The translations under genes were made by a program, and so were the position numbers. Source: Gracilibacillus suaedae (GTDB lineage: Bacteria > Bacillota > Bacilli > Bacillales > Amphibacillaceae). Taken from it: DNA of 64,000 nucleotides. The notes under the pieces were generated by a model. That model made no database searches. It was not told the origin of the DNA and saw only the letters and a list, made by a program, of their open reading frames with translations. This document shows, in pieces, positions 55,386 to 64,000 of the stretch. The DNA is taken from NCBI RefSeq assembly GCF_017599345.1, contig NZ_JAGFVL010000020.1, positions 124,001-188,000 of the forward strand. The letters run 5' to 3'. The stretch's first letter is position 1. Each line of letters opens with the position of its first letter.

Positions 55386-55405
55386 TTAAGTTAATGTTAA
55401 CTTAA
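55386..55405. promoter_or_regulatory. LacI-type operator of the LplBCA-type importer operon
   Basis: TTAAGTTAATGTTAACTTAA, a 20-bp palindrome with one mismatched pair, the same motif as at 34474, 43521, 48253 and 62874. It ties this importer to the mannan genes. Confidence 0.7.
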
Positions 55406-55451
55406 CCAATAACTTTGCAACACCCAAAAAACTAATACTAAATTCATATAA

Positions 55452-55494
55452 AAAATAAAGAAATACACCTTGATGATGTATTCCTTTATTTTTA
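55452..55494 (-). terminator. Terminator after the second response regulator gene
   Basis: AAAAATAAAGAAATACA / TGTATTCCTTTATTTTT, 17 bp with one mismatch and a 9-nt loop, overlaps the stop codon region and ends in T residues on the minus strand. Confidence 0.8.
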
Positions 55495-57006
55495 TTTATG
55501 ATAACGCTTACGAAAATCAGATGGTGATATCCCCTCATACTTCTTAAACTTACTATGGAAATAATCAGAGCTTGTATAACCAACCATTTGAGCAACTTCA
55601 TATATTTTATATTCTTCTTGTAATAATCGCTTACTATTATCGATTCTTACTTTATCTAAATAAGTTCTAAAGTATTCACCTGTAGTCTCTTTAAATATTT
55701 TGCCTAGATAGGCTTTGTGATAATGTAGTAGCTCCGCCATGGTATCTAATTTTATATTTTGATTATAATTTTTTTGAATAAATTGAATCATCCGCTTTAC
55801 TGTTAACTCCGGTTTATCTTCATCTATTAACGAAGATATTTCAGATAAATGTTCATAAGCTAGTGATATTAATTCCTTTACCATGAAACTTTTTTGAATT
55901 TGAACAATATCTCTTAGTTTTGTGGATATTGCGGCGCGGATTTCAGGGTATTTAACCATTAAATTATTATCTATATCAGTTAATAGATTAGCCATTTGTT
56001 CTTTAATTTTTAATTCTGAATATCTTGATTTAGCTAAAAAGACGATGATATCCCTTATCATTTGTTTAATAGTTTCACAATCACTGATCTCTACTGCATA
56101 TAATAATTTTTCGTAATATTCAGCTAATTGCTTTCCTGACCATTTAATATCCCGCTCCTGAATCATAGGAGAATATTTTGTAATCATATTTTGTGCCATA
56201 TAATAAAAACTATTTTGTAAATAAGATTTTGCTTGTTGGTAACAATTAGCTAAGTTATCAATGGAAGTGACACTATCAGATACTGCACTAGTAAACTCTA
56301 GTTTTTTTTCTTTTAAAAACTCATATACAGAATCATATATTTTTTCTGCATTATTTTCAGCAACATTCTCTCTCACTAATATCCCTATATAGCCATCCTT
56401 AATAAACAACTGACCGTCGTTCTTATTTACGTAACGTGTTACTGATTGAAATACCTCTCTTAAGTCCAACTGTTTTGTATCAAAAAATTTTATTAACAAG
56501 ATGGCATAAAAGTCCCAATTAAATTTTTGTTGAAAAAAATCATTAACTTTATTTGATATATTTCGTCGAATAAGTAGATCCATGTTTTTTTGAAAGTGCT
56601 CATTTTCCTTTGCATCTTTCCTTAAGTTTTCTTTAATTATATCGTTATGAATTTTCCGCAAATAATTAATTAATTCTTCCTCTTCCAGTGGCTTTAATAA
56701 ATATCCTTCTACTTGATACTGCATTGCTTGCTTTGCATATTGGAACTCCGCGTAACCACTCAATATAAGGAATTTTACTTTTGTATCTTCTTCTCGAATC
56801 TTTTTTATCGTTTCAATACCTGATAGTTTAGGCATTTTTATATCTATCATAATCAAATCCGGTTCATGTTCCTGATATTTTTCGATAGCGGTATATCCAT
56901 CCGATGCCGTATCTACTACTTCAAAACCTAATTTATCCCAATTAATTAGGTTCATAATTCCTAACCTAGTACGCCTTTCATCATCAACTATTATAACCTT
57001 CAGCAT
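55492..57006 (-). CDS. YesN-type response regulator with AraC domain, second copy
   Basis: A 504-residue regulator. Receiver: VIIVDDERRTR, Asp55 in LIMIDIKMPKLSG and Lys in GYLLKPLEEEE. C-terminal AraC domain: IKLDTMAELLHYHKAYLGKIFKE and YEVAQMVGYTSSDYFHSKFKKYEGISPSDFRKRY. The start follows AGGAGGAGATACTA and overlaps the kinase gene by 23 bp. It probably activates the LplBCA-type importer immediately downstream, giving that operon both inducer-sensing and LacI control. Confidence 0.9.
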   Translation of the reverse strand: MLKVIIVDDERRTRLGIMNLINWDKLGFEVVDTASDGYTAIEKYQEHEPDLIMIDIKMPKLSGIETIKKIREEDTKVKFLILSGYAEFQYAKQAMQYQVEGYLLKPLEEEELINYLRKIHNDIIKENLRKDAKENEHFQKNMDLLIRRNISNKVNDFFQQKFNWDFYAILLIKFFDTKQLDLREVFQSVTRYVNKNDGQLFIKDGYIGILVRENVAENNAEKIYDSVYEFLKEKKLEFTSAVSDSVTSIDNLANCYQQAKSYLQNSFYYMAQNMITKYSPMIQERDIKWSGKQLAEYYEKLLYAVEISDCETIKQMIRDIIVFLAKSRYSELKIKEQMANLLTDIDNNLMVKYPEIRAAISTKLRDIVQIQKSFMVKELISLAYEHLSEISSLIDEDKPELTVKRMIQFIQKNYNQNIKLDTMAELLHYHKAYLGKIFKETTGEYFRTYLDKVRIDNSKRLLQEEYKIYEVAQMVGYTSSDYFHSKFKKYEGISPSDFRKRYHK

Positions 57007-58798
57007 TAGTATCTCCTCCTAATTGAATTGAAAAAGATATACTTGTTCCTACACCCTTTTCACTTTTAATTGTTAGCCCACTATTTTCCCCGTATAAAAG
57101 CTTTAGTCTTTGATGTACATTTCGAAGACCTACTCGGATACCTGATTGTACATCTTGTTTATCTAACTCCTGATAGATTTCCAGCAATTTTTTCTTGCTT
57201 ATTCCAATTCCATTATCATGTACTTTAATTAATAATCGATTTTTTTTCCTTTTACTGATAACGCTTATTTTCCCACCTGCTCTACTATGTTCTAAACCAT
57301 GAATGACACTATTCTCGACTAACGGCTGAATGATCAATGGTGGAATTAATAGTTTCTTCGTAGTAGGATCTATATCGAATGAATAATCTAAACGATCTTC
57401 ATAGCGAAATTTTTGAATATCTAAATACCACTGGCTAACCTCTAGCTCTCTTTCTAACTCTATTTTTCCTGTCCCAACTTCAATATTATTACGCATTAAT
57501 TTACCTAGTAACTTTACAATATTCGCTATTTCTGGTTCACCTTTGTAATGAGCTTCCATTCGGATCGATTCCAAACTATTAAATAAAAAATGAGGGTTTA
57601 TTTGAGAAGCCATCATTTTAAATTTAATTTCATTTTGCTTTCGTTCTAGCAGTGCTTTTTGTTGGTTACTGTGCTCGACTTTTACTATTAAATCTTTAAT
57701 ATTTCTTACCATATGATCAATATTTTTCGCTAAGTTACCCATTTCGTCATTGCCATCTATGACAATACGTGTATTAAAATCTCCTTGTGCCACTCTATCT
57801 ATCTGGTTTTCTAATATTATTAACCGATTAGAGAATAATTTCGATATAATGTAAATAAAAATAATAGCAATAAAAATAGTAATTGATACTAATACAATCC
57901 CTTTACGCCCAAACTGATGAGCATTTTTTATAATTCTGTCATTGTCTATAACCGAAATGATTGTTAATTGATTGTTAGTATTCTGAAGAGGAATCGGTTG
58001 GACGAAAATCCTTCTATGTTGTTCACTTTGTTCTTCATAAAAAATACCAGTTTCACCAGATAATACACCTTCCTCTTGTATATAATTGCTAAGTTTATTT
58101 CCATTTTGTTCTAAATCATTAGATGCTATAATATGATGTTGATCATCAACAATCATCGTCCAAGATGCCTCTTGTGACAAAATGGTTGTTAGCGTTTTCA
58201 AATTAATGTTTACAACTAATACACCAACCGTTTGATAGGATGGGAAGTCAATTCTACGAACAAAACTTAAATACTTTTTATTCTTTTTGGTTTCATCCCT
58301 AATATATACCCATTGTGAATCAGCAGGATTATTGATAGCATTCTTATACCAAGTAGTGGATTTTACTTCATTATCCAAAGGTATAATTTCCCAATTATTA
58401 ATTAACGAAGCATTCTCCATGTAAAAACGAATATTCGAAATTTCGGAATCATATATCTTCTGATACTCTTCGAAAGTATTATAACTCCAATAATCTGCAA
58501 TGACTTGATAAGTTTTTGCATAGTTTTTATTGACTATCTCTTCAAGACGTTGGTCTATCATGATATTATCCGAAATATAAATAGGGACTTTTATTACTTC
58601 AAACAGTCGTTCTTTAACTCGTTCCATATTAACTGCAACTTGGTCTTCTGCATCATCAATTGCTTGATTTTTTAATTCATTCGTTAATAATCCACCGACA
58701 ATTACAACCGGAATAAAAACAACCAATACAAATGTAATAAATAACTTATTTCTCATATTGATATTGTTAACAAAAGATCTAATTTGTTTGATGACCAT
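56984..58798 (-). CDS. YesM-type sensor histidine kinase, second copy
   Basis: A 604-residue membrane kinase. ATG 58798 follows AGAAGGGAGAAA; the frame from 58846 lacks a signal. First helix about 17-37, extracellular sensor to about 290, second helix about 290-312, HAMP (VAQGDFNTRIVIDGNDEMGNL), phospho-acceptor ASQINPHFLFNSLESIRME, ATPase motifs IQPLVENSVIHGL and VHDNGIGIS, and GVGTSISFSI near the end. It forms the signalling pair with the overlapping response regulator and probably senses extracellular mannan fragments, alone or with the binding protein. Confidence 0.9.
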   Translation of the reverse strand: MVIKQIRSFVNNINMRNKLFITFVLVVFIPVVIVGGLLTNELKNQAIDDAEDQVAVNMERVKERLFEVIKVPIYISDNIMIDQRLEEIVNKNYAKTYQVIADYWSYNTFEEYQKIYDSEISNIRFYMENASLINNWEIIPLDNEVKSTTWYKNAINNPADSQWVYIRDETKKNKKYLSFVRRIDFPSYQTVGVLVVNINLKTLTTILSQEASWTMIVDDQHHIIASNDLEQNGNKLSNYIQEEGVLSGETGIFYEEQSEQHRRIFVQPIPLQNTNNQLTIISVIDNDRIIKNAHQFGRKGIVLVSITIFIAIIFIYIISKLFSNRLIILENQIDRVAQGDFNTRIVIDGNDEMGNLAKNIDHMVRNIKDLIVKVEHSNQQKALLERKQNEIKFKMMASQINPHFLFNSLESIRMEAHYKGEPEIANIVKLLGKLMRNNIEVGTGKIELERELEVSQWYLDIQKFRYEDRLDYSFDIDPTTKKLLIPPLIIQPLVENSVIHGLEHSRAGGKISVISKRKKNRLLIKVHDNGIGISKKKLLEIYQELDKQDVQSGIRVGLRNVHQRLKLLYGENSGLTIKSEKGVGTSISFSIQLGGDTNAEGYNS

Positions 58799-58871
58799 TT
58801 TCTCCCTTCTGATCCCTGATAAACTAATCGATAAAGTAATGTTCAAATTTATTATATATCATATAAATAGA

Positions 58872-58918
58872 AAAAATCTATAGGTGAAAGGCTAGTTTAC
58901 TTTCACCTATAGATTTTT
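58872..58918 (-). terminator. Terminator after the chemoreceptor gene
   Basis: Perfect 19-bp stem AAAAATCTATAGGTGAAAG / CTTTCACCTATAGATTTTT with a 9-nt loop. The stop codon of the chemoreceptor gene lies at the edge of the stem. Confidence 0.9.
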
Positions 58919-60704
58919 ATACTTTGAACTTCGCAAATGTTTCTTCTAATTCATGTGCCATTGACGCTAATTCTTGTGAAGAAGCAAGTAATTGCTGCAT
59001 GGCTGCATTTTGTTGTTCTGAACCTGCCGCAATTTGCTCGATACTTTCTGCTGACTTTTCCGAGATTTCTTGAATATTAGTAGTTGCCGCACTTACTTGA
59101 TCTATTTTGTCATTTGTTATGTCTATCATTTGACTAACTTGCTGATTATGGTTATTTAACGTTTGAATTGACCCTGATAAGTGGTCAAATACCGGACCCA
59201 CCTTTTTGACTTTTTCTACTCCTTGATTAACCGATTCTGTACTCATTTCCATCACTTCTACTGCTTGACCGGTATCTTCAATCGAAGTAGCAATTAATGA
59301 TTGAATATTCTCCGTGGCATCTGCCGTTTGCTCGGCAAGTTTACGAACTTCATCTGCAACAACAGCAAATCCTTTGCCATATTCACCGGCTCTGGCAGCC
59401 TCTATCGTCGCATTAAGTGCTAATAAATTGGTTTGCGACGAAATAGAATGAATCATATCTACAATACTGCTAATCTTAGAAGAATGCTCACTTAATGAAT
59501 CAATAATGGTTGCTATTTCATCCACTTGCCTTTTAACCACATCCATCTGCTCTACCGTATCTGTTACATCATCGGTTCCGTTCTCAATCTCCTGTTTCGT
59601 TTCCTTACTTAAGCGAATCGCTTCTTGTATCGTTGTGGTTACTTCAGCCCAGGATTTTTTCATCTCTTCCATTATCTCTGTCGATTTTTGAACTGTTTGA
59701 ACTTGCTCTTCACTACCATTCGCTATATCTACCATCGTAGTAGTGATCTGAGTATTTACATCTGTTGTTTCTTCCGCATTTTCTCTTAAGGTTTTCGACA
59801 TATTCGTTACTGTTTCCGTTGTTTCTAATAACCGGACAATCGAACGTTGCAAATGATCAGCCATTTGATTCATTGCATTTTGGATAACTGCAATTTCATC
59901 TTTACCTTCCGCTTCGATTCGTTCTACCGTTAAGTCACCATCTTCTAATCGTTTCGCAAACAACGCTAAGTTTGCAAACCTGTTAGACATTCTTCTATTT
60001 ACGACTACAAGAATAACAATAGAACTAACCAAAACAAATACAACAAGCGCAACCACTACAAACATGGTGATGGTAGACTGTTTTTGCATGTTGTCTTGTA
60101 AGGCCCTTCGCTCTGATAACATCAATTCCTTTAACTCCATTAGTTCATCGATCGTATAATTGCGGAGTGTTGTTGTTTTTTTATGTAAATCAGTCTGAAC
60201 AAAAATGTCTACTCTTTCTCCGTTGTCTCGATATTCTGCAGTTTTTGGAATGATTTCGTCAAAAAATAATTGATCCATTTGGTCATTATAATCTAACACT
60301 TTTTCATATATTTTTTGTTGTTCCTCTGTTTCTAGTTCTGCTTCAATCATTTCCACAGAGGTTAAAAATGCATCTCCTTCTGCCCGATAATCTTCAACTG
60401 TTGTGGTGGGATGCTGCTCCGTTAAAATATCCGAAATAATAATCGATTTTTGCTTAAAGATCGAAGCTACCTCCACTATTTCTATCGATGCATCACTTTT
60501 TTCATCTACTGCTCGTGATTCTTTTAATACCCCATTCATCGATAAAATCGTAATCAATAAGGAGAGGACAAATAACACTAAAACACCAGTAAACAATAAG
60601 CCATATTTTTGTCCCACTTTACGATCTGTAAAAAAATGATGATTCCAACGCAGTTTTTTAAAATTCCATTTAGGCAAAGATATCTTTTTCCATCTTCTTT
60701 TCAT
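58917..60704 (-). CDS. Methyl-accepting chemotaxis protein
   Basis: A 595-residue chemoreceptor. A basic N-terminus (1-37) precedes helix 1 (about 38-62), a four-helix-bundle sensor of about 145 residues, helix 2 (about 212-235), a HAMP domain ([23 protein letters not shown]) and the cytoplasmic signalling domain with the conserved hairpin tip [39 protein letters not shown]. It passes a signal to CheA/CheW, encoded elsewhere. Its position in the mannan region suggests chemotaxis toward mannan-derived sugars, but this is only positional evidence. Confidence 0.93.
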   Translation of the reverse strand: MKRRWKKISLPKWNFKKLRWNHHFFTDRKVGQKYGLLFTGVLVLFVLSLLITILSMNGVLKESRAVDEKSDASIEIVEVASIFKQKSIIISDILTEQHPTTTVEDYRAEGDAFLTSVEMIEAELETEEQQKIYEKVLDYNDQMDQLFFDEIIPKTAEYRDNGERVDIFVQTDLHKKTTTLRNYTIDELMELKELMLSERRALQDNMQKQSTITMFVVVALVVFVLVSSIVILVVVNRRMSNRFANLALFAKRLEDGDLTVERIEAEGKDEIAVIQNAMNQMADHLQRSIVRLLETTETVTNMSKTLRENAEETTDVNTQITTTMVDIANGSEEQVQTVQKSTEIMEEMKKSWAEVTTTIQEAIRLSKETKQEIENGTDDVTDTVEQMDVVKRQVDEIATIIDSLSEHSSKISSIVDMIHSISSQTNLLALNATIEAARAGEYGKGFAVVADEVRKLAEQTADATENIQSLIATSIEDTGQAVEVMEMSTESVNQGVEKVKKVGPVFDHLSGSIQTLNNHNQQVSQMIDITNDKIDQVSAATTNIQEISEKSAESIEQIAAGSEQQNAAMQQLLASSQELASMAHELEETFAKFKV

Positions 60705-60793
60705 ATGAATCCCCTTTCAACTTATTTAAGAAAAACTGAGCAAACCCGCTCATTATTTATAACTTTTCTCTAGCATCCATTATGAAAAACGTG

Positions 60794-60887
60794 AACAGCT
60801 TGACCACCGCTCCGGCTGCCCACTTCCCTTCCGTACAATAAGAAAATCTACCATCAGCGAGGTTTCATTATTCTACTCACTGATGGT
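60794..60887. repeat. Copy of the 18330-type repeat followed by a hairpin
   Basis: 60794-60835 matches 18330-18371 (shared CTCCGGCTGCCCACTTCCC core). Next to it, ACCATCAGCGAG / CTCACTGATGGT (60850-60887) forms a 12-bp stem with one mismatch, followed by AGATTTTC on the minus strand, and may terminate the ABC exporter gene. Confidence 0.6.
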
Positions 60888-60927
60888 TAGCAACACTTAT
60901 TAGGGCTTCACAGGCAACACAGATGCC

Positions 60928-62730
60928 TCAGGAAATCTGAACTGCATCTGAAGCCATTTTTATTTGATAAAACTCCCCTTTTTTCTCTACTAACTCGTCA
61001 TACGTTCCCATTTCTACGCATTGACCATTTTTCATCACGACGATACGGTCTGCATCTCGTATCGTTGATAAACGATGTGCTACGATAAAGGTTGTTTTTC
61101 CTTTAATTAATTCCTGCATGGCATCCTGAATTAATTTTTCCGAGACGTTATCTAACGCTGAAGTTGCTTCATCTAAAATGACCATTTGCGGTTTTCGAAT
61201 AAATGCTCTAGCAATGGCAATCCGCTGCCGTTGGCCCCCTGACATTCGATCACCGTGTTCCCCGATTTTTGTTTCCAAACCATCTGGTAATTCATCAATG
61301 ATATCCTGCAAATTAGCCATTTGAACCGCTTGCTGTACTTCTTCTTCTGTAACTTCTGCTAAACCGTACGTGACATTATCACGGATCGACCCCGAGAAAA
61401 GAATTGTGTTTTGCGGCACTACTGCGATCTTCTTTCGGAAGCTTCTCATACTTAGATCATCCATCACGACGTCATCTATTAAGATCCTTCCATTACTTGG
61501 CCGATAAAACCCAGTTACTAGATTCAAAATAGTAGATTTACCTGCTCCCGACTCCCCAACGAAAGCAATCGTTTCACCTGGTTTTACATCTAGCTGAAAG
61601 TCTGTTAGGACATGCTTATCTGAATCGCGGTATTTAAAATAAACATGGTCAAAGTCTACCTTACCGTCTAATTTCTTCAACTTCGTTCTTCCTTGGTATT
61701 CTTGTGTTTCTTTTGCAAAAAGGATTTCTGAGATCGAATGAACGGACTCGAAGCCTTTTGCTAATTGAGGATAAATGTTAATCACACCAGATATAGACAT
61801 TAAAATTTGTGTAAAATATGTCTGGTATAACACGACATCCCCAATCGGTATTTGCCCTTGATAAGCAAGGTAAACAGTAAAAAGTAAACATAAAACTTGA
61901 AACAATTGAAATGCTACCCAGTTACTCGCTCCGAAGAATGCCTCAGTAATATCCAAACGATAACCTTTGCCACGGACATGATGTAATAAAGAATCTACTT
62001 TATTAATCTCTACTTTTTCTAATCCATGTGCTCGTGTTACTGGGATCATCTCTACTGTTTCCGCAACTTGACCAGACATTTCTTCTACTTGCTCCCGGAA
62101 TTCCCTGTTTCGTTTCGTTAGCTTCCCACGGAAAAAATAAACAATCAAAATCGAAATCGGTATCGCCACTAAAAAGAAGGATGTTACGGTCCAACTTCTA
62201 TTCGCCGTTACTGCAATCGCCACAATTACATTCATAAATGCCGGCAAAACACCCATCATCGTTTGCTTGGACATAATCTCGATCATTTCAACGTCACGCA
62301 GCACTTTCGCCTGTAACTTACCAGACCTCAATTCACTGTGGAATGAAATGGAGAGATGTTGTAATTTTCGAATTAACGTACTTCTCAAACCAGCTTCTAC
62401 ATGTCGGATCGCCTTACTCATAAAACTGATATGCAAAATTTGACTCGGCAAATTTTGCATAATAACAATGGTTAATACGATAATATTGACCCATAAATAA
62501 CGGACGTCATAGCTACTTGGATCAGACGCAAAATTGATTAGGTTCGCCGTTACAATCGGCAAAATCCAAACCGGTGAATGCTTAAGCAAAAAGAAAATAA
62601 ATGAGACAAATAATTTAAGATAATGACCTCGATACATGACATGTAACGTTCGAAACAGTCGTCCTTTTATATCTTGTTGTTCTTCAAATCGCTTTTCGAA
62701 GTCTAAGGAAATACCCTTTTGGTTAGACAC
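60928..62730 (-). CDS. ABC exporter, fused membrane and ATPase domains
   Basis: A 600-residue half-transporter. The membrane domain (about 30-330) has six helices; the ATPase domain has Walker A VGESGAGKST, Q-loop VVPQNTILFSGSIRDNV, signature MSGGQRQRIAIARAF, Walker B MVILDEATSALD and the His switch VAHRLSTI. It would act as a homodimer to export a drug, lipid or peptide. The start is GTG after GGAGGGATTAT. It is divergent from the alpha-galactosidase gene; similar exporters are common beside glycosidase genes in Bacillota, but the substrate is unknown. Confidence 0.9.
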   Translation of the reverse strand: MSNQKGISLDFEKRFEEQQDIKGRLFRTLHVMYRGHYLKLFVSFIFFLLKHSPVWILPIVTANLINFASDPSSYDVRYLWVNIIVLTIVIMQNLPSQILHISFMSKAIRHVEAGLRSTLIRKLQHLSISFHSELRSGKLQAKVLRDVEMIEIMSKQTMMGVLPAFMNVIVAIAVTANRSWTVTSFFLVAIPISILIVYFFRGKLTKRNREFREQVEEMSGQVAETVEMIPVTRAHGLEKVEINKVDSLLHHVRGKGYRLDITEAFFGASNWVAFQLFQVLCLLFTVYLAYQGQIPIGDVVLYQTYFTQILMSISGVINIYPQLAKGFESVHSISEILFAKETQEYQGRTKLKKLDGKVDFDHVYFKYRDSDKHVLTDFQLDVKPGETIAFVGESGAGKSTILNLVTGFYRPSNGRILIDDVVMDDLSMRSFRKKIAVVPQNTILFSGSIRDNVTYGLAEVTEEEVQQAVQMANLQDIIDELPDGLETKIGEHGDRMSGGQRQRIAIARAFIRKPQMVILDEATSALDNVSEKLIQDAMQELIKGKTTFIVAHRLSTIRDADRIVVMKNGQCVEMGTYDELVEKKGEFYQIKMASDAVQIS

Positions 62731-62841
62731 ATAATCCCTCCTATATATTTATATCGGATCATAACTTAATCCATTAAGTAATATATTAAAACTTTTAGCT
62801 TTTAGTTGTCTAGATATTTATCTTTTTTCTACTAGTCTACT

Positions 62842-62893
62842 TTGACAACTACCTGTATTTTTAATATATTATAATAAGTAAACGTTAACTTAC
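62842..62893 (+). promoter_or_regulatory. Promoter and LacI-type operator of the alpha-galactosidase gene
   Basis: -35 TTGACA (62842-62847), 17-bp spacer, -10 TATATT (62865-62870). The operator variant around AAGTAAACGTTAACTT (62876-62891, core AACGTTAACTT identical to the other sites) lies just downstream of the -10 box. A separate palindrome ACTTAATCCATTAAGT (62764-62779) is closer to the exporter gene. Confidence 0.65.
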
Positions 62894-62917
62894 CATTAAT
62901 CAAAGGGAGGAAAAATC

Positions 62918-64000
62918 ATGCCTATCCAAGTGAACGAGGAGCAATTAGAATTTCATCTATATAACGACAGTGTAAGTTATATTTTCCGTGTATTAGAAAA
63001 AAGCCGCCAGCTTGAACATTTATATTTTGGAAAGCGAATTCATCATAGGGAATCATTTACCCACTTAATCGAACGTGAAATCCGCCCATCAACCAATATG
63101 TTTGAAGGTGATCATACTTCCTCTATGGAACATATTAAACAGGAGTATCCAAGTTATGGATCAACAGACTTTCGTTATCCTGCTCATGCGATTCTAAGAG
63201 AGGATGGCAGTCATATTACGAATTTCACCTATGATAGCTATCGCATCATAAAAGGAAAGAAGACGTTAGCGAACTTACCTGCTACATATGTAGAAAATGA
63301 GGAGGAAGCTGATACACTCGAAATCGAATTAGTAGATGATGTATTGCAATGTCGATTAATTCTTTCTTATACCATTTACCAAAACCGTAGTGTGGTAACG
63401 CGAAATGCGAAATTCATCAATGAAGGTAAAGAAACTTATTATCTTGATCAGGCAATGAGTATGAATATCGATTTAGCTGATGATCAATTTGATATGGTGC
63501 ATTTACAAGGAGCTTGGGCAAGAGAAGGACATGTTGAAACAAAACGGTTATCGAAAGGGATCCAATCGATCTATTCAAACCGTGGTGCAAGTAGCCATGT
63601 TTTTAATCCCTTTGTTGCTTTAAAGCGTTTGAATGCAGATGAACATCAGGGGGAAGTCTACGGTTTCAGTCTCGTATACAGTGGGAACTTCTTAGCTCAA
63701 GTAGAAGTAGACACTTATAACGTGAGCCGCGTTAACATGGGGATTAATCCTTACCGTTTTAAATGGAAATTAGCGAATGGAGATAGTTTCCAAACACCGG
63801 AATGTGTAATGGTTTATTCTGATCAAGGTCTGAATGGCATGAGTCAAACCTTCCACAAGCTTTACCGTGAACGTTTAGTCAGAGGTTATTGGCGAGATAA
63901 AGTTCGTCCTATCTTGATTAATAATTGGGAAGCAACGTATTTCGATTTTAACGAAGATAAAGTACTGGACATTGCCAAAACAGCACGCAACTTAGGCATT
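62918..64000 (+). CDS. GH36-type alpha-galactosidase, N-terminal part (cut by window end)
   Basis: An open frame of 361 residues runs off the right edge. The ATG follows AAAGGGAGGAAAAATC. The N-terminal beta-supersandwich of GH36 is recognisable (FHLYNDSVSYIFRVL, LEHLYFGKRI, EYPSYGSTDFRYPA, GVYGFSLVYSGNF-like EVYGFSLVYSGNFLAQVEVD, NMGINPYRFKWKL), as is the start of the barrel (RPILINNWEATYFDF). Catalytic Asp residues lie beyond the window. It removes alpha-1,6-galactose branches from galactomannan oligosaccharides. The only plus-strand gene in the right half, under its own promoter and operator. Confidence 0.9.
   Translation, partial: MPIQVNEEQLEFHLYNDSVSYIFRVLEKSRQLEHLYFGKRIHHRESFTHLIEREIRPSTNMFEGDHTSSMEHIKQEYPSYGSTDFRYPAHAILREDGSHITNFTYDSYRIIKGKKTLANLPATYVENEEEADTLEIELVDDVLQCRLILSYTIYQNRSVVTRNAKFINEGKETYYLDQAMSMNIDLADDQFDMVHLQGAWAREGHVETKRLSKGIQSIYSNRGASSHVFNPFVALKRLNADEHQGEVYGFSLVYSGNFLAQVEVDTYNVSRVNMGINPYRFKWKLANGDSFQTPECVMVYSDQGLNGMSQTFHKLYRERLVRGYWRDKVRPILINNWEATYFDFNEDKVLDIAKTARNLGI

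Overview
The window is AT-rich, uses strong AGGAGG-type ribosome binding sites with many TTG/GTG starts, and carries YesMN-type two-component systems, CcpA-like cre sites, LPXTA-type wall sorting signals and Bacillus-like housekeeping proteins. This points to a low-GC Gram-positive of the Bacillaceae. A salt-tolerant Gracilibacillus/Halolactibacillus-like genus is my guess from the acidic secreted proteins and was not tested.

Layout. (1) 1-7 kb, plus strand: the 3' end of phosphoenolpyruvate carboxylase, a small membrane protein, glycerate kinase, a divergent PRPP synthetase, then an NMT1/SsuA-type ABC importer with a nitroreductase. (2) 7.1-18.1 kb, minus strand: one long operon (YesL-like protein, two CUT1 permeases, binding lipoprotein, YesM/YesN pair, heparinase II/III-like protein, DUF2264 protein). 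(3) 18.1-19.1 kb: a gene-free kilobase rich in palindromic and dispersed repeats. (4) 19.1-28.2 kb: two giant secreted enzymes, a wall-anchored multidomain GH30 and a GH59-GH43 fusion. Regions 2 and 4 together look like a system for a galactose-rich, uronate-decorated glycan, possibly type II arabinogalactan. (5) 28.5-31 kb: a small unknown protein, an acyl-CoA thioesterase, a 51-bp tandem repeat array and a LysR regulator.

(6) 31-64 kb, almost all minus strand: a beta-mannan/galactomannan system. A wall-anchored GH26 mannanase cuts polymer outside. Two ABC importers (one CUT1 type, one LplABC type with its own YesMN pair) bring in oligosaccharides. Two cytoplasmic GH113 enzymes, a GH2 beta-mannosidase, a GH1 enzyme and two esterases (CE7 and SGNH) trim them. 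A cellobiose-2-epimerase-like enzyme and a GH130 mannosylglucose phosphorylase would turn mannobiose into mannose 1-phosphate plus glucose, and a GH36-type alpha-galactosidase (cut by the window end) would remove galactose branches. A LacI regulator lies inside the locus. A near-perfect palindrome of the form TTAAGTTAWCGTTAACTTAA occurs in front of five transcription units and is probably its operator.

The most notable items are the GH59-GH43 fusion with the GH30 protein and the intracellular uronate-type operon, the predicted LacI regulon, a second GH26 gene reduced to an internally deleted pseudogene, a PRPP synthetase paralog with altered active-site loops, and several unexplained repeat families. 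All functions are inferred by reading the sequence; no searches were run.
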